A stretch of 11,685 nt of DNA from Candidatus Methanophagales archaeon (GTDB lineage Archaea; Halobacteriota; Syntropharchaeia; Alkanophagales; Methanospirareceae), in NCBI GenBank assembly GCA_030617585.1, contig JAUWVD010000020.1, forward strand, positions 1 through 11,685, written 5' to 3'. Position numbers and translations under genes: made by a program. The first letter of the stretch is position 1. The number at the start of each line of letters is the position of its first letter. The notes below the pieces were generated by a model that ran no database searches, had not been told where the DNA came from, and was given only the letters and a program-made list of their open reading frames with translations. Shown piece by piece: positions 1 to 5,437 of the stretch.

Positions 1-711
1 GTATTAGCAGTAACGGTATACCGCGAACTGTTCCCGAAAAGGGAATTAGAAGAAGTCGAAAGCTTTTTAAAGCTCTCAGGTATCCCTTATATGATGGTGC
101 AGTTCTATCCGCTAAGAAACGACAATTTTGTCAGAAATCCATATAACAGATGCTACTATTGCAAGCGTGATTTTGCGATGATATTAAAGGAAATCGCGAC
201 TGAGCAAGGCATAACAACCATCGCAGAAGGCGTTACCTCTTCCGATATTGATGAATACCGGCCTGGCATTGCCGCATCTAAAGAGGAAGGAGTATGGCAT
301 CCTCTTGTTGAAGTTGGCATTACAAAACACGAGGTAAGGCAAATAGCGAAGGATATAGGACTACCTTTTTGGGATAAACCCCCTTCTCCTTGTTTAGCTA
401 CAAGGATAGAATACGGAGAGCGGATAACGCTAGAAAAACTTAAGATGATAGAAGAGGCAGAGGATTTCTTGAAGGATTTGGGGTTCAAGCAACTTAGGGT
501 TAGACTGCATCGTGGCGGTATAGCGAGGATAGAGGTTGGTAAGGAAGAACTGGCTGGTTTTTTTGATACTAACGTGCTTGAAGTGGTATCCAGGAGATTA
601 AAAACGCTTGGGTTCAATTACGTCACGCTTGACCTCGAAGGATTCCGGAGTGGAAGTATGGATACCAGTAAACCATTCATGGTATCAGCTCAAAAATCAG
701 TGGATTCTTGA
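1..711 (+). CDS. larE: LarE-type ATP-dependent sacrificial sulfur transferase (5' end missing)
   Basis: The frame is open from base 1, so the N-terminal PP-loop that binds ATP lies outside the window; 236 residues remain. Family knowledge: LarE gives sulfur to the pyridinium-dicarboxylate precursor of the nickel-pincer cofactor (first known from lactate racemase), and many archaea carry homologues of unproven target. In the fragment, residues 46-55 read F-V-R-N-P-Y-N-R-C-Y-Y-C region (Cys51, Cys54), and residues 127-143 hold K-P-P-S-P-C-L-A-T-R-I-E-Y-G-E-R-I, with Cys131 where the sulfur-donating cysteine sits. Three cysteines in this arrangement fit the LarE class reported to carry a [4Fe-4S] cluster rather than sacrifice a single Cys; that class assignment is inference. 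The end is followed by a stem-loop, and the gene converges on glyS. Family assignment is firm; substrate is not. Confidence 0.88.
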   Translation, partial: VLAVTVYRELFPKRELEEVESFLKLSGIPYMMVQFYPLRNDNFVRNPYNRCYYCKRDFAMILKEIATEQGITTIAEGVTSSDIDEYRPGIAASKEEGVWHPLVEVGITKHEVRQIAKDIGLPFWDKPPSPCLATRIEYGERITLEKLKMIEEAEDFLKDLGFKQLRVRLHRGGIARIEVGKEELAGFFDTNVLEVVSRRLKTLGFNYVTLDLEGFRSGSMDTSKPFMVSAQKSVDS

Positions 712-716
712 GCTGA
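685..716 (+). terminator. Stem-loop across the larE stop codon
   Basis: TCAGCTCAA (685-693) and TTGAGCTGA (708-716) are perfect reverse complements: a 9-base-pair stem with a 14-base loop. The larE stop codon (709-711) lies inside the right arm. A-rich and T-rich sequence follows (about 721-748) but no clean T-run, so it may be an RNA 3'-end stabiliser or weak terminator rather than a classical one. Its role is inference. Confidence 0.4.
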
Positions 717-748
717 CAATGCAAAATGAAATTTTAAAATAAATTATT

Positions 749-866
749 GACACAGATTAACGCAGATTGACACCGATGAAAAGATCAATAATGTCAAACT
801 TAAATATAAAACAAACGTGGTATACGGGATAAAAATAAATCCGTGCAATCTGTATAAATCGGTGTC
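749..866. repeat. Imperfect inverted repeat, MITE-like or dispersed-repeat remnant
   Basis: The left arm (749-778) and the reverse complement of the right arm (839-866) match over most of about 28 bases, sharing GACAC-GAT and CAGATTG blocks, with about 60 AT-rich bases between them. The core ACACCGAT occurs at 770-777, inverted at 858-865, and again at 917-924 outside the arms. Sequences of the type ACAGATTAACGCAGATT recur in many environmental bacterial and archaeal genomes as dispersed non-coding repeats (recalled, not searched). It occupies the 222-base gap between the converging larE and glyS genes, which holds no gene I can see. Confidence 0.55.
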
Positions 867-933
867 GGAAATCTGTTGTTATCGGTCATTATTTATGTTT
901 AGTCGTACTTAACCGAACACCGATGGCCTAATA

Positions 934-2394
934 TCACGCCAAGATCTTTTCTACTTCGGCGATCGGAACCCGAACCTGCTTCATCGTATCTCTTTCCCGT
1001 ATCGTCACTGCATCATCTTCCAGTGTTTCGTAATCAATAGTGATACAGTACGGCGTGCCTATCTCATCCTGACGCCGATACCGCCTGCCAATACTGCCAG
1101 ATCCATCATATTCAACGAATATTGATGCATCACGCAGATTTTGAAACACTTCCCTCGCTTTTTCTTTCAACTCAGCCTTGTTAAGCAGAGGAAAAACAGC
1201 CGCTCTTATCGGTGCGAGTTCGATTTTCAACTTCAGCACTTGCCGGTTCTCTTTACCCACTTGCTCTTTATAATATGCACTCTCCAATAGCGCATAAAAT
1301 ATCCGGTCTATACCGTAAGAGGGCTCAATTACATGTGGTATTATCTTTCCCTGCTCTGTACGCACACTCATATCGGTATTAGAAGAAGATGCATGCGCGT
1401 TGAGGTCATAATCACCTCTATCTGCCACTCCTACTATCTCCATCCAACCATACCTATCACTAAGGAACTCGGCATCCCAGCAATCGGTAGCATAATGCGC
1501 CATCTCATCACGGCGATGCTGCCTGAACCGTAGCTTAGCACGAGTAATACCTAGCCCCTCTAAGAACTCGTCCACCTTCGCTATATGGTACCCTAAATAC
1601 TCATTTGCAATTATCCCACTTCTAACAGCTTCTCCTACGCTCTTCTCCTCGTAATTCTCAATGCCTAATTCGTAATTCGTATTTGAACTCGCGGGAACGA
1701 GCCTTAGCTTCCTATCCGCCACAGCTTCAAATTCAGGATGGCTGTTCTTCTCTCTCGGTGCTACAAACACCTCTACCTCTGCTAGTGTGAACTCGCGTAA
1801 CCGAATAAGGCTTTGCCTTGGTGAAATCTCATTTCGATATGCCTTCCCTATTTGTATTATCCCAAAGGGCAGTTTATCCCGGTTGAATCGCAGCAGACGT
1901 TGAAAATTGAGGAAGATACCCTGTGCCGTTTCAGGTCGCAGATAAGCTTCACTTTTCGTATTCTCTTCGCTACCTGCTTTAGGCACGCCTATTCTCGTCT
2001 GGAACATCAGATTAATTTCGCCTGCCGCTTCAAGCACACCACCACAGTCCGGGCATCTTTTACCTACATCCAGATCTTCAGCCACCCGAAAGAAGTTCTT
2101 ACAGCGTGTACACGCCACTGTCGGGTCTGTAAAGCTTTCCAAGTGCCCCGACGCCTCAAATACACTTCGCGGTACAACGCTTGTCGTTTCTATCTCGTAA
2201 AAGCCTTCCCTCATATAAAAATCCCGCCATTGGTTTTCTACCCGCCTTTTTAGCCCTGCACCTAATGGACCGTAATCATAAAAACCCGCAGCCGCACCAT
2301 ATATCTCAAAAGCCTGCCCTAAATAGCCCCTTCTACGTGCAAGCTCGGCCACCTCATCTTTCGGCGCTCCTTTACTACTTCTTGCATCGGTCAT
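934..2394 (-). CDS. glyS: Glycyl-tRNA synthetase, archaeal/eukaryotic alpha2 type
   Basis: Charges tRNA-Gly with glycine in the cytoplasm; a class II synthetase working as a homodimer. Seen in the 486-residue product: the N-terminal G-F-Y-D-Y-G-P-L-G signature (37-45), a zinc-ribbon-like insertion with Cys95, Cys98, Cys114 and Cys117, the R-P-E-T-A-Q-G segment (153-159), motif 2 Y-R-N-E-I-S-P-R (186-193), motif 3 E-P-S-Y-G-I-D-R (357-364), and a C-terminal anticodon-binding domain from about residue 392 (L-A-P-I-R-A-A-V-F-P). It is shorter than many archaeal GlyRS proteins (about 570) and nearer the Thermus size. The start is fixed by an in-frame TAA just upstream. The ribosome binding site is weak: a GGAG lies about 16 bases ahead. 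It is the last gene of the eif5A-CBS-glyS run, 60 bases after the CBS gene. Confidence 0.96.
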   Translation of the reverse strand: MTDARSSKGAPKDEVAELARRRGYLGQAFEIYGAAAGFYDYGPLGAGLKRRVENQWRDFYMREGFYEIETTSVVPRSVFEASGHLESFTDPTVACTRCKNFFRVAEDLDVGKRCPDCGGVLEAAGEINLMFQTRIGVPKAGSEENTKSEAYLRPETAQGIFLNFQRLLRFNRDKLPFGIIQIGKAYRNEISPRQSLIRLREFTLAEVEVFVAPREKNSHPEFEAVADRKLRLVPASSNTNYELGIENYEEKSVGEAVRSGIIANEYLGYHIAKVDEFLEGLGITRAKLRFRQHRRDEMAHYATDCWDAEFLSDRYGWMEIVGVADRGDYDLNAHASSSNTDMSVRTEQGKIIPHVIEPSYGIDRIFYALLESAYYKEQVGKENRQVLKLKIELAPIRAAVFPLLNKAELKEKAREVFQNLRDASIFVEYDGSGSIGRRYRRQDEIGTPYCITIDYETLEDDAVTIRERDTMKQVRVPIAEVEKILA

Positions 2395-2454
2395 TTTTTA
2401 TTGATTTCAGCTCCTATCTTGCTCTTTTCTACTTAAAAAGCCCACCAAAAAAGG

Positions 2455-3327
2455 TCATTGCACCGTAGCTTCAAATAAAACCCGCAGCATGTCTTTATCA
2501 CTAAGCATGCCAGTCAATTTACCCCGTGCGGAAATAACAGGAAGTTGGTCAAATTTGTTCTCACTCATCTTCCTTGCGCAATCACTCACCTCGCTATTAC
2601 GCGTTACTGTAATCACATCCTTTACCAATACCTCCTTCACATGCTTATCCGGTAATTTTATCTTTGATACGTCATAATACAATCTCATCGTGTCCCGCAT
2701 CCCTTCCCAGGTCCATGCATCCTCGTCCGAGCCCAAAGATAAGTCGGATTGTTCTGTTGTATCCTCTACCACCGATACATTTATCAAATCCAGGTCGGTT
2801 ATCAGTCCAACCAATTCAAGCTCCGAATTTAGCACTGGCGCTGCTTTTACCCGTGCAAGCTCCATTATTCTACCCACAACTGATAGCGGCATCTCGTCCC
2901 ATGCCGCCATAGTAACGTCCCCTAGGTAATTGCTTATGGACTCTTTATAGTCTCTCTTCGCAATTTCTCTGATGAGATCAGCAATAGTTATAAGCCCTAC
3001 GAGCTTTTTACCTACCACCACCGGCAAACGACGTATTCCATGCGAATGGATAATCTCCGCCGCTTCTGCAATGGTCGCTTCCGGACTGATTATAATCGGA
3101 TTCCTGTGCATCAGTAACGCTATTTGATCCTCATCGCGATTTCTTAGCACGTCTTGTCTCGTAACTACACCCACTACTTGCCCTTCTTTAAGAACCGGAA
3201 CCCCTGAGATGTGTTTGCTCTTGCATACATCCATCAACTGCTTTCTCGTTCCCGGAACTGTAACGTAAGCGACATCATCTACCATTACATCCCTTACTTT
3301 TGTCCCTTCGCTTTCTTTCCCTTTCAT
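2455..3327 (-). CDS. Four-CBS-domain protein (two Bateman modules)
   Basis: A 290-residue soluble protein made almost wholly of CBS domains: roughly residues 9-63 (H-I-S-G-V-P-V-L then G-V-V-T-R-Q-D-V-L), 70-127 (H-G-I-R-R-L-P-V-V then G-L-I-T-I-A-D-L-I), 135-189 (G-L-I-T-D-L-D-L-I) and 231-288 (F-D-Q-L-P-V-I then G-M-L-S-D-K-D-M-L). An acidic linker of about 40 residues separates domains 3 and 4. There is no fused enzyme or transporter domain. Family knowledge: such stand-alone proteins bind adenine nucleotides or S-adenosyl compounds and sense cell energy or metabolite state; the ligand here is unknown. It lies 24 bases after eif5A and 60 before glyS on the same strand, so it is probably co-transcribed with translation genes. 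No clear Shine-Dalgarno sequence precedes the ATG. Confidence 0.92.
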   Translation of the reverse strand: MKGKESEGTKVRDVMVDDVAYVTVPGTRKQLMDVCKSKHISGVPVLKEGQVVGVVTRQDVLRNRDEDQIALLMHRNPIIISPEATIAEAAEIIHSHGIRRLPVVVGKKLVGLITIADLIREIAKRDYKESISNYLGDVTMAAWDEMPLSVVGRIMELARVKAAPVLNSELELVGLITDLDLINVSVVEDTTEQSDLSLGSDEDAWTWEGMRDTMRLYYDVSKIKLPDKHVKEVLVKDVITVTRNSEVSDCARKMSENKFDQLPVISARGKLTGMLSDKDMLRVLFEATVQ

Positions 3328-3351
3328 CTCATCATTATTTTCTAAACACTA

Positions 3352-3741
3352 TTATTTTACATCTACCTTGTATTTACCCTCGTAGACTAAAAAAGATATC
3401 TCCTTGCCCTGTTCAATTCGGCCCTTCTCCAGCAAATCCACAGGTATCTTGATTTCTGTGGTCGTGTAGTCTTCCAGATCCATAATTTGCGCCGTATCTC
3501 CCAAAACAGAGAGTATCTGGCCATTTTTTCGCTCTATTACAGGCACGTAAATCTTCGCAGTAACCGGCTGAATCGCTGTTCTTTTTTGTGAATCAAAGAC
3601 ACCAATCCCTTCTATCCTCGCTTTTGCTGCCCCATGCTTTCCTGGCTTTGATGTTGACAGGCTCACTATCGTGCACGGTTCCTCATCTAAAATAACATAT
3701 TTCCCTTCCTTTAAAGTCCTTACCTCTGTTAGCCCCTTCAT
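3352..3741 (-). CDS. eif5A: Translation initiation factor 5A (hypusine-containing)
   Basis: aIF5A binds the ribosome near the peptidyl-transferase centre and helps peptide-bond formation at slow sequences such as poly-proline. The product is 129 residues, the normal archaeal length. The modification loop S-K-P-G-K-H-G-A-A-K (31-40) is intact, and Lys35 is the residue expected to become hypusine or deoxyhypusine. The N-terminal SH3-like half and the C-terminal OB-fold half (from about residue 70) both look complete. GGAGGT on the minus strand (3754-3759) lies 12 bases before the ATG and supports this start. It is the first gene of the minus-strand run eif5A-CBS-glyS and is preceded by a TATA-like box at 3825-3832. 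Nothing looks unusual in the protein itself. Confidence 0.97.
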   Translation of the reverse strand: MKGLTEVRTLKEGKYVILDEEPCTIVSLSTSKPGKHGAAKARIEGIGVFDSQKRTAIQPVTAKIYVPVIERKNGQILSVLGDTAQIMDLEDYTTTEIKIPVDLLEKGRIEQGKEISFLVYEGKYKVDVK

Positions 3742-3813
3742 ATTTATGTCCTAACCTCCCTTCCCCCTTCTTTCGGATATTTTCTCTTCATTTTCTCTTT
3801 TTTAAGTATTATG

Positions 3814-3840
3814 CACCCGACAAGTTTATAAATACCCGAC
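3814..3840 (-). promoter_or_regulatory. Likely eif5A promoter: TATA box flanked by a 7-base direct repeat
   Basis: TTTATAAA at 3825-3832 fits an archaeal TATA box for the minus strand; a start site near 3800 would give a leader of about 60 bases. The same 7 bases, ACCCGAC on the plus strand (GTCGGGT as read by eif5A), occur at 3815-3821 and 3834-3840, one on each side of the box, 19 bases apart. This could be an operator for a regulator that blocks or helps TBP binding (inference). The box is symmetric, so it could also fire rightward. Confidence 0.5.
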
Positions 3841-3927
3841 ACATATCCTCAATTGTTGCAATCGAAGAAAAATGAACAAAATTCATTTCCACCTTAGCTG
3901 TGAGAAATCATAAATCCTACGCACTAG

Positions 3928-3970
3928 ATTCTAAACAAATTCTAATATCTAAACACAAAATTCAAAATCC
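3928..3970. repeat. AT-rich tract with an approximately 11-base period
   Basis: ATTCTAAACAA (3928-3938), ATTCTAATATC (3939-3949) and ATTCAAAATCC (3960-3970) are degenerate copies at roughly 11-base spacing. The tract ends exactly where recognisable CorC/DUF21 coding sequence begins (3972). It resembles non-coding AT-rich tandem tracts seen in some archaeal genomes (recalled impression). It probably replaces the lost start of the pseudogene. Confidence 0.4.
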
Positions 3971-3971
3971 G

Positions 3972-4270
3972 CTACTACTCTTATCGGGATTCTTCGCTGG
4001 CTCTGAAACTGCTCTGATTAGAATAGGGCGAATAAAAGCACGATCTTTGCGTGAGAAGGGCGTGGACGGAGCTAAGACCGTCCAGAAGCTGGTGGATGAT
4101 CCCGAAGCTTTGCTCACAACGATGATTATTGGGAATAATATAGTAAATTTCATATCGCTATTGTCGTAGGCAAAGAAGGAATAAGACATGGTTTGGTTAG
4201 CTTAGAGGACCTTTTAGAGGAAATAGTATGGGACATACATGATGAATACGACTATAATGAGAAAAATTAA
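3972..4270 (+). pseudogene. Collapsed CNNM/CorC-type membrane protein gene (DUF21 plus CBS remnant)
   Basis: Two pieces of one known protein are joined. Frame A (3972 to about 4150) gives L-L-L-L-S-G-F-F-A-G-S-E-T-A-L and later L-L-T-T-M-I-I-G-N-N-I-V-N, the first part of the DUF21 transmembrane domain of HlyC/CorC/CNNM proteins. A different frame, from about 4151 to the TAA at 4268-4270, gives H-I-A-I-V-V, then G-L-V-S-L-E-D-L-L-E-E-I-V and D-E-Y-D, the end of the second CBS domain of the same family. The later DUF21 helices, first CBS domain and most of the second, which I would expect to be over 200 codons, are gone, and the join breaks the frame. The N-terminus is also replaced by AT-rich repeat sequence. 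A GTG at 3900 opens a frame into piece A, but the pre-homology residues do not look like a real membrane start. Family knowledge: intact members act in divalent cation transport or resistance. Confidence 0.82.
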
Positions 4271-4327
4271 AGGCATGGAAAAATTATAAGGAATCTGATT
4301 AAAGCACGTAGCAAGCAAATTACAAGC

Positions 4328-4414
4328 TCACTTCTTATACCTCATCTTCTTCCGCCTTTTCTTCAACTTATGCTTTCGCATCTTTGCTACCTTTCTCTTC
4401 TTTCCGCAGGGAAT
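4328..4414 (-). CDS. 28-residue basic protein, AURKAIP1/COX24 (mS38/bS22-like) family, probable AUU start
   Basis: Read on the minus strand from ATT at 4412-4414 to TGA at 4328-4330. With Met for the first codon the product starts M-P-C-G-K-K-R-K and ends K-K-R-R-K-K-M-R-Y-K-K; 17 of 28 residues are Lys or Arg. From memory, Bacteroidota AURKAIP1/COX24-domain mini-proteins start M-P-S-G-K-K-R-K and share H-K-x-K-K-R and a K-K end, giving well over half identity without gaps. That family includes mitochondrial mS38 and actinobacterial bS22, which sit in the small ribosomal subunit. The start choice rests on GGTGGTGAT (4420-4428), one mismatch from the consensus GGAGGTGAT, 5 bases before the ATT, and on the homologues' first residue falling on this codon. 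The first in-frame ATG is codon 12 and would remove the conserved start. An in-frame stop lies three codons upstream of the ATT. A TATA box is well placed. Function as a ribosomal protein is inferred. Confidence 0.72.
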   Translation of the reverse strand: MPCGKKRKVAKMRKHKLKKRRKKMRYKK

Positions 4415-4419
4415 TTGTA

Positions 4420-4428
4420 ATCACCACC
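4420..4428 (-). promoter_or_regulatory. Strong ribosome binding site before the ATT-started small gene
   Basis: GGTGGTGAT on the minus strand pairs with the archaeal 16S 3' end (SD consensus GGAGGTGAT) with one mismatch. Five bases separate it from the ATT at 4412-4414, the usual gap before an archaeal start codon. It does not suit the ATG at 4432-4434, which lies ahead of it. Confidence 0.65.
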
Positions 4429-4463
4429 TTTCATATCTTTTATTCATAGCTTTTTAATTAGAT

Positions 4464-4472
4464 AAATATAAA
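4464..4472 (-). promoter_or_regulatory. TATA box for the small basic-protein gene
   Basis: Minus-strand TTTATATTT is close to the archaeal TATA consensus. A start site about 25 bases on (near 4441) would give a leader of about 27 bases containing the ribosome binding site at 4420-4428. The same AT-rich stretch (4450-4473) also lies just ahead of the plus-strand gene at 4491, so the 76 bases between the two genes probably work as a divergent promoter region. Confidence 0.55.
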
Positions 4473-4490
4473 TGTTAGGGTGGAGATGAG

Positions 4491-5417
4491 ATGGGTAGAA
4501 TAGAGCGAGCACCGAGTTGGATACTGAAATACAAGGAAAGGATAGAGCAAGGGACCGTAACGGTGGAGGCTATTTTAGGGGAGGAGAACAAGCTAAGGGC
4601 AGAGCCAATAAAGATATCATCGGTGACGAGAGCGATAAATGCGATGGGCTGTCCAATCACAGGATTACGAAGAGAGAAACAGGTTGACGTAGATAGAACG
4701 AAAGCGGACGGAGAAGCGGGGCGATCAATTGAAAAGGGATCTGAGAGAATAGTGGGCGGACCGGATTGGCTGCAGAAATACCGTGAACGGATAGAGAAAA
4801 AAGCGATAACGGTGGAAGACATTTTAGAGGAAGAAAACAAGCTAAGAGAACAGCCGATAAAACTGTCAACCGTGACGAGAGCGGTAAATACAATGGGTTA
4901 TCCGATTACTGAGTTGCGAAGGGGGAAGAAATCAGAACAAGGAGCAGCAGTAGGTGGCGGGGAGAAGAGCGAGGGCGAAGCGATAAAAACGAGATCTGAG
5001 CGAACAGGGAGTGGACCAGGGTGGCTGCAGAAATACCGTGAACGGATAGAGAATGGTACGATAAAGGTGGAGGGCATTTTAGAGGAAGAAAACAAAATAA
5101 GGAGCGAGCCGATAAAGATCTCTTCGGTGACGAGAGCGGTAAATGCAATGGGTTATCCAATTGTTGGCTTGCGAAAAGAGCGGAAGGGCGAAGTTAAAAA
5201 ATCGGAAAAGTCAAAAAAGTTAGCTGGTACCATAGAACCTCAATATTTTGGTATTGACAAAATATCGGAAGAGACGGAGAAGCGATTTATATCAATCAAG
5301 AAGAGCTGGGAGGAAGAGTTAGGTAAATCCTTGAATAACGACTATTTTGTAAATGTACTCATTGCATTAGCAAAGCTCGTCGAGTATGGGAAAACACTTA
5401 CGCCAGTGGTAAGCTAA
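4491..5417 (+). CDS. Unrecognised protein with three copies of a 51-residue unit
   Basis: A 308-residue, highly charged soluble protein; I do not recognise the family. It holds three gap-free copies of one unit at residues 10-60, 93-143 and 178-228. Each starts W-x-x-K-Y-x-E-R-I, continues V-E-x-I-L-x-E-E-N-K and P-I-K-x-S-x-V-T-R-A, and ends N-x-M-G-x-P-I-x-x-L-R. Linkers of about 33 residues are Glu/Lys/Ser-rich and poorly conserved. The segment S-x-V-T-R-A-V-N-x-M-G-Y recalls the recognition helix of LacI-like helix-turn-helix domains, so tandem nucleic-acid-binding domains are possible (weak inference). Residues about 241-308 form a different, probably helical tail (I-S-E-E-T-E-K-R-F, then L-N-N-D-Y-F-V-N-V-L-I-A-L-A-K). 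No signal peptide or membrane segment is seen. GGTGGAGATGAG directly ahead of the ATG supports the start. mfnD follows 20 bases later, so the two may be co-transcribed. Confidence 0.85.
   Translation: MGRIERAPSWILKYKERIEQGTVTVEAILGEENKLRAEPIKISSVTRAINAMGCPITGLRREKQVDVDRTKADGEAGRSIEKGSERIVGGPDWLQKYRERIEKKAITVEDILEEENKLREQPIKLSTVTRAVNTMGYPITELRRGKKSEQGAAVGGGEKSEGEAIKTRSERTGSGPGWLQKYRERIENGTIKVEGILEEENKIRSEPIKISSVTRAVNAMGYPIVGLRKERKGEVKKSEKSKKLAGTIEPQYFGIDKISEETEKRFISIKKSWEEELGKSLNNDYFVNVLIALAKLVEYGKTLTPVVS
4518..5174 (+). repeat. Three tandem coding repeats (units 4518-4670, 4767-4919, 5022-5174)
   Basis: DNA underlying the three 51-codon units. Units 2 and 3 share an exact 32-base match (4767-4798 and 5022-5053) and long near-identical stretches at an offset of 255 bases. 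Unit 1 is more diverged and is offset by 249 bases from unit 2. The block GTGACGAGAGCG followed by TAAAT one or two bases on is in all three. This points to an older duplication followed by a more recent one giving units 2 and 3. Confidence 0.85.
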
Positions 5418-5437
5418 GCTAAAACAAAGTAAAGTAA

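Noticed and set aside
156..617. 153-codon minus-strand open frame opposite larE
   Set aside because: Ser/Pro-rich shadow translation of a gene with clear LarE motifs on the plus strand.
3900..4169. GTG-started 89-codon open frame read as an intact small gene
   Set aside because: Only residues from 3972 onward match a family, they stop after the first part of DUF21, and the matching CBS tail follows in another frame; it is a remnant.
4387..4434. ATG-started 15-codon frame overlapping the start of the small basic-protein gene
   Set aside because: The ribosome binding site lies after its ATG, the peptide has no recognisable pattern, and it is in a different frame from the conserved basic protein. 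A leader-peptide role cannot be excluded but has no support.
3742..4490. tRNA or other structured RNA gene in the gene-poor stretch
   Set aside because: No acceptor-stem pairing, T-loop or other tRNA-like signature seen; the small AATGAA/TTCATT hairpin near 3871-3887 is too short to support an RNA gene.
4475..5160. Several minus-strand open frames opposite the three-repeat gene
   Set aside because: They repeat among themselves only because the plus-strand gene does; low-complexity Ser/Phe/Leu composition, no ribosome binding sites.
4518..5174. Repeats considered as a CRISPR array
   Set aside because: Units are 153 bases, imperfect and in one reading frame, with coding linkers; not direct repeats with unique spacers.
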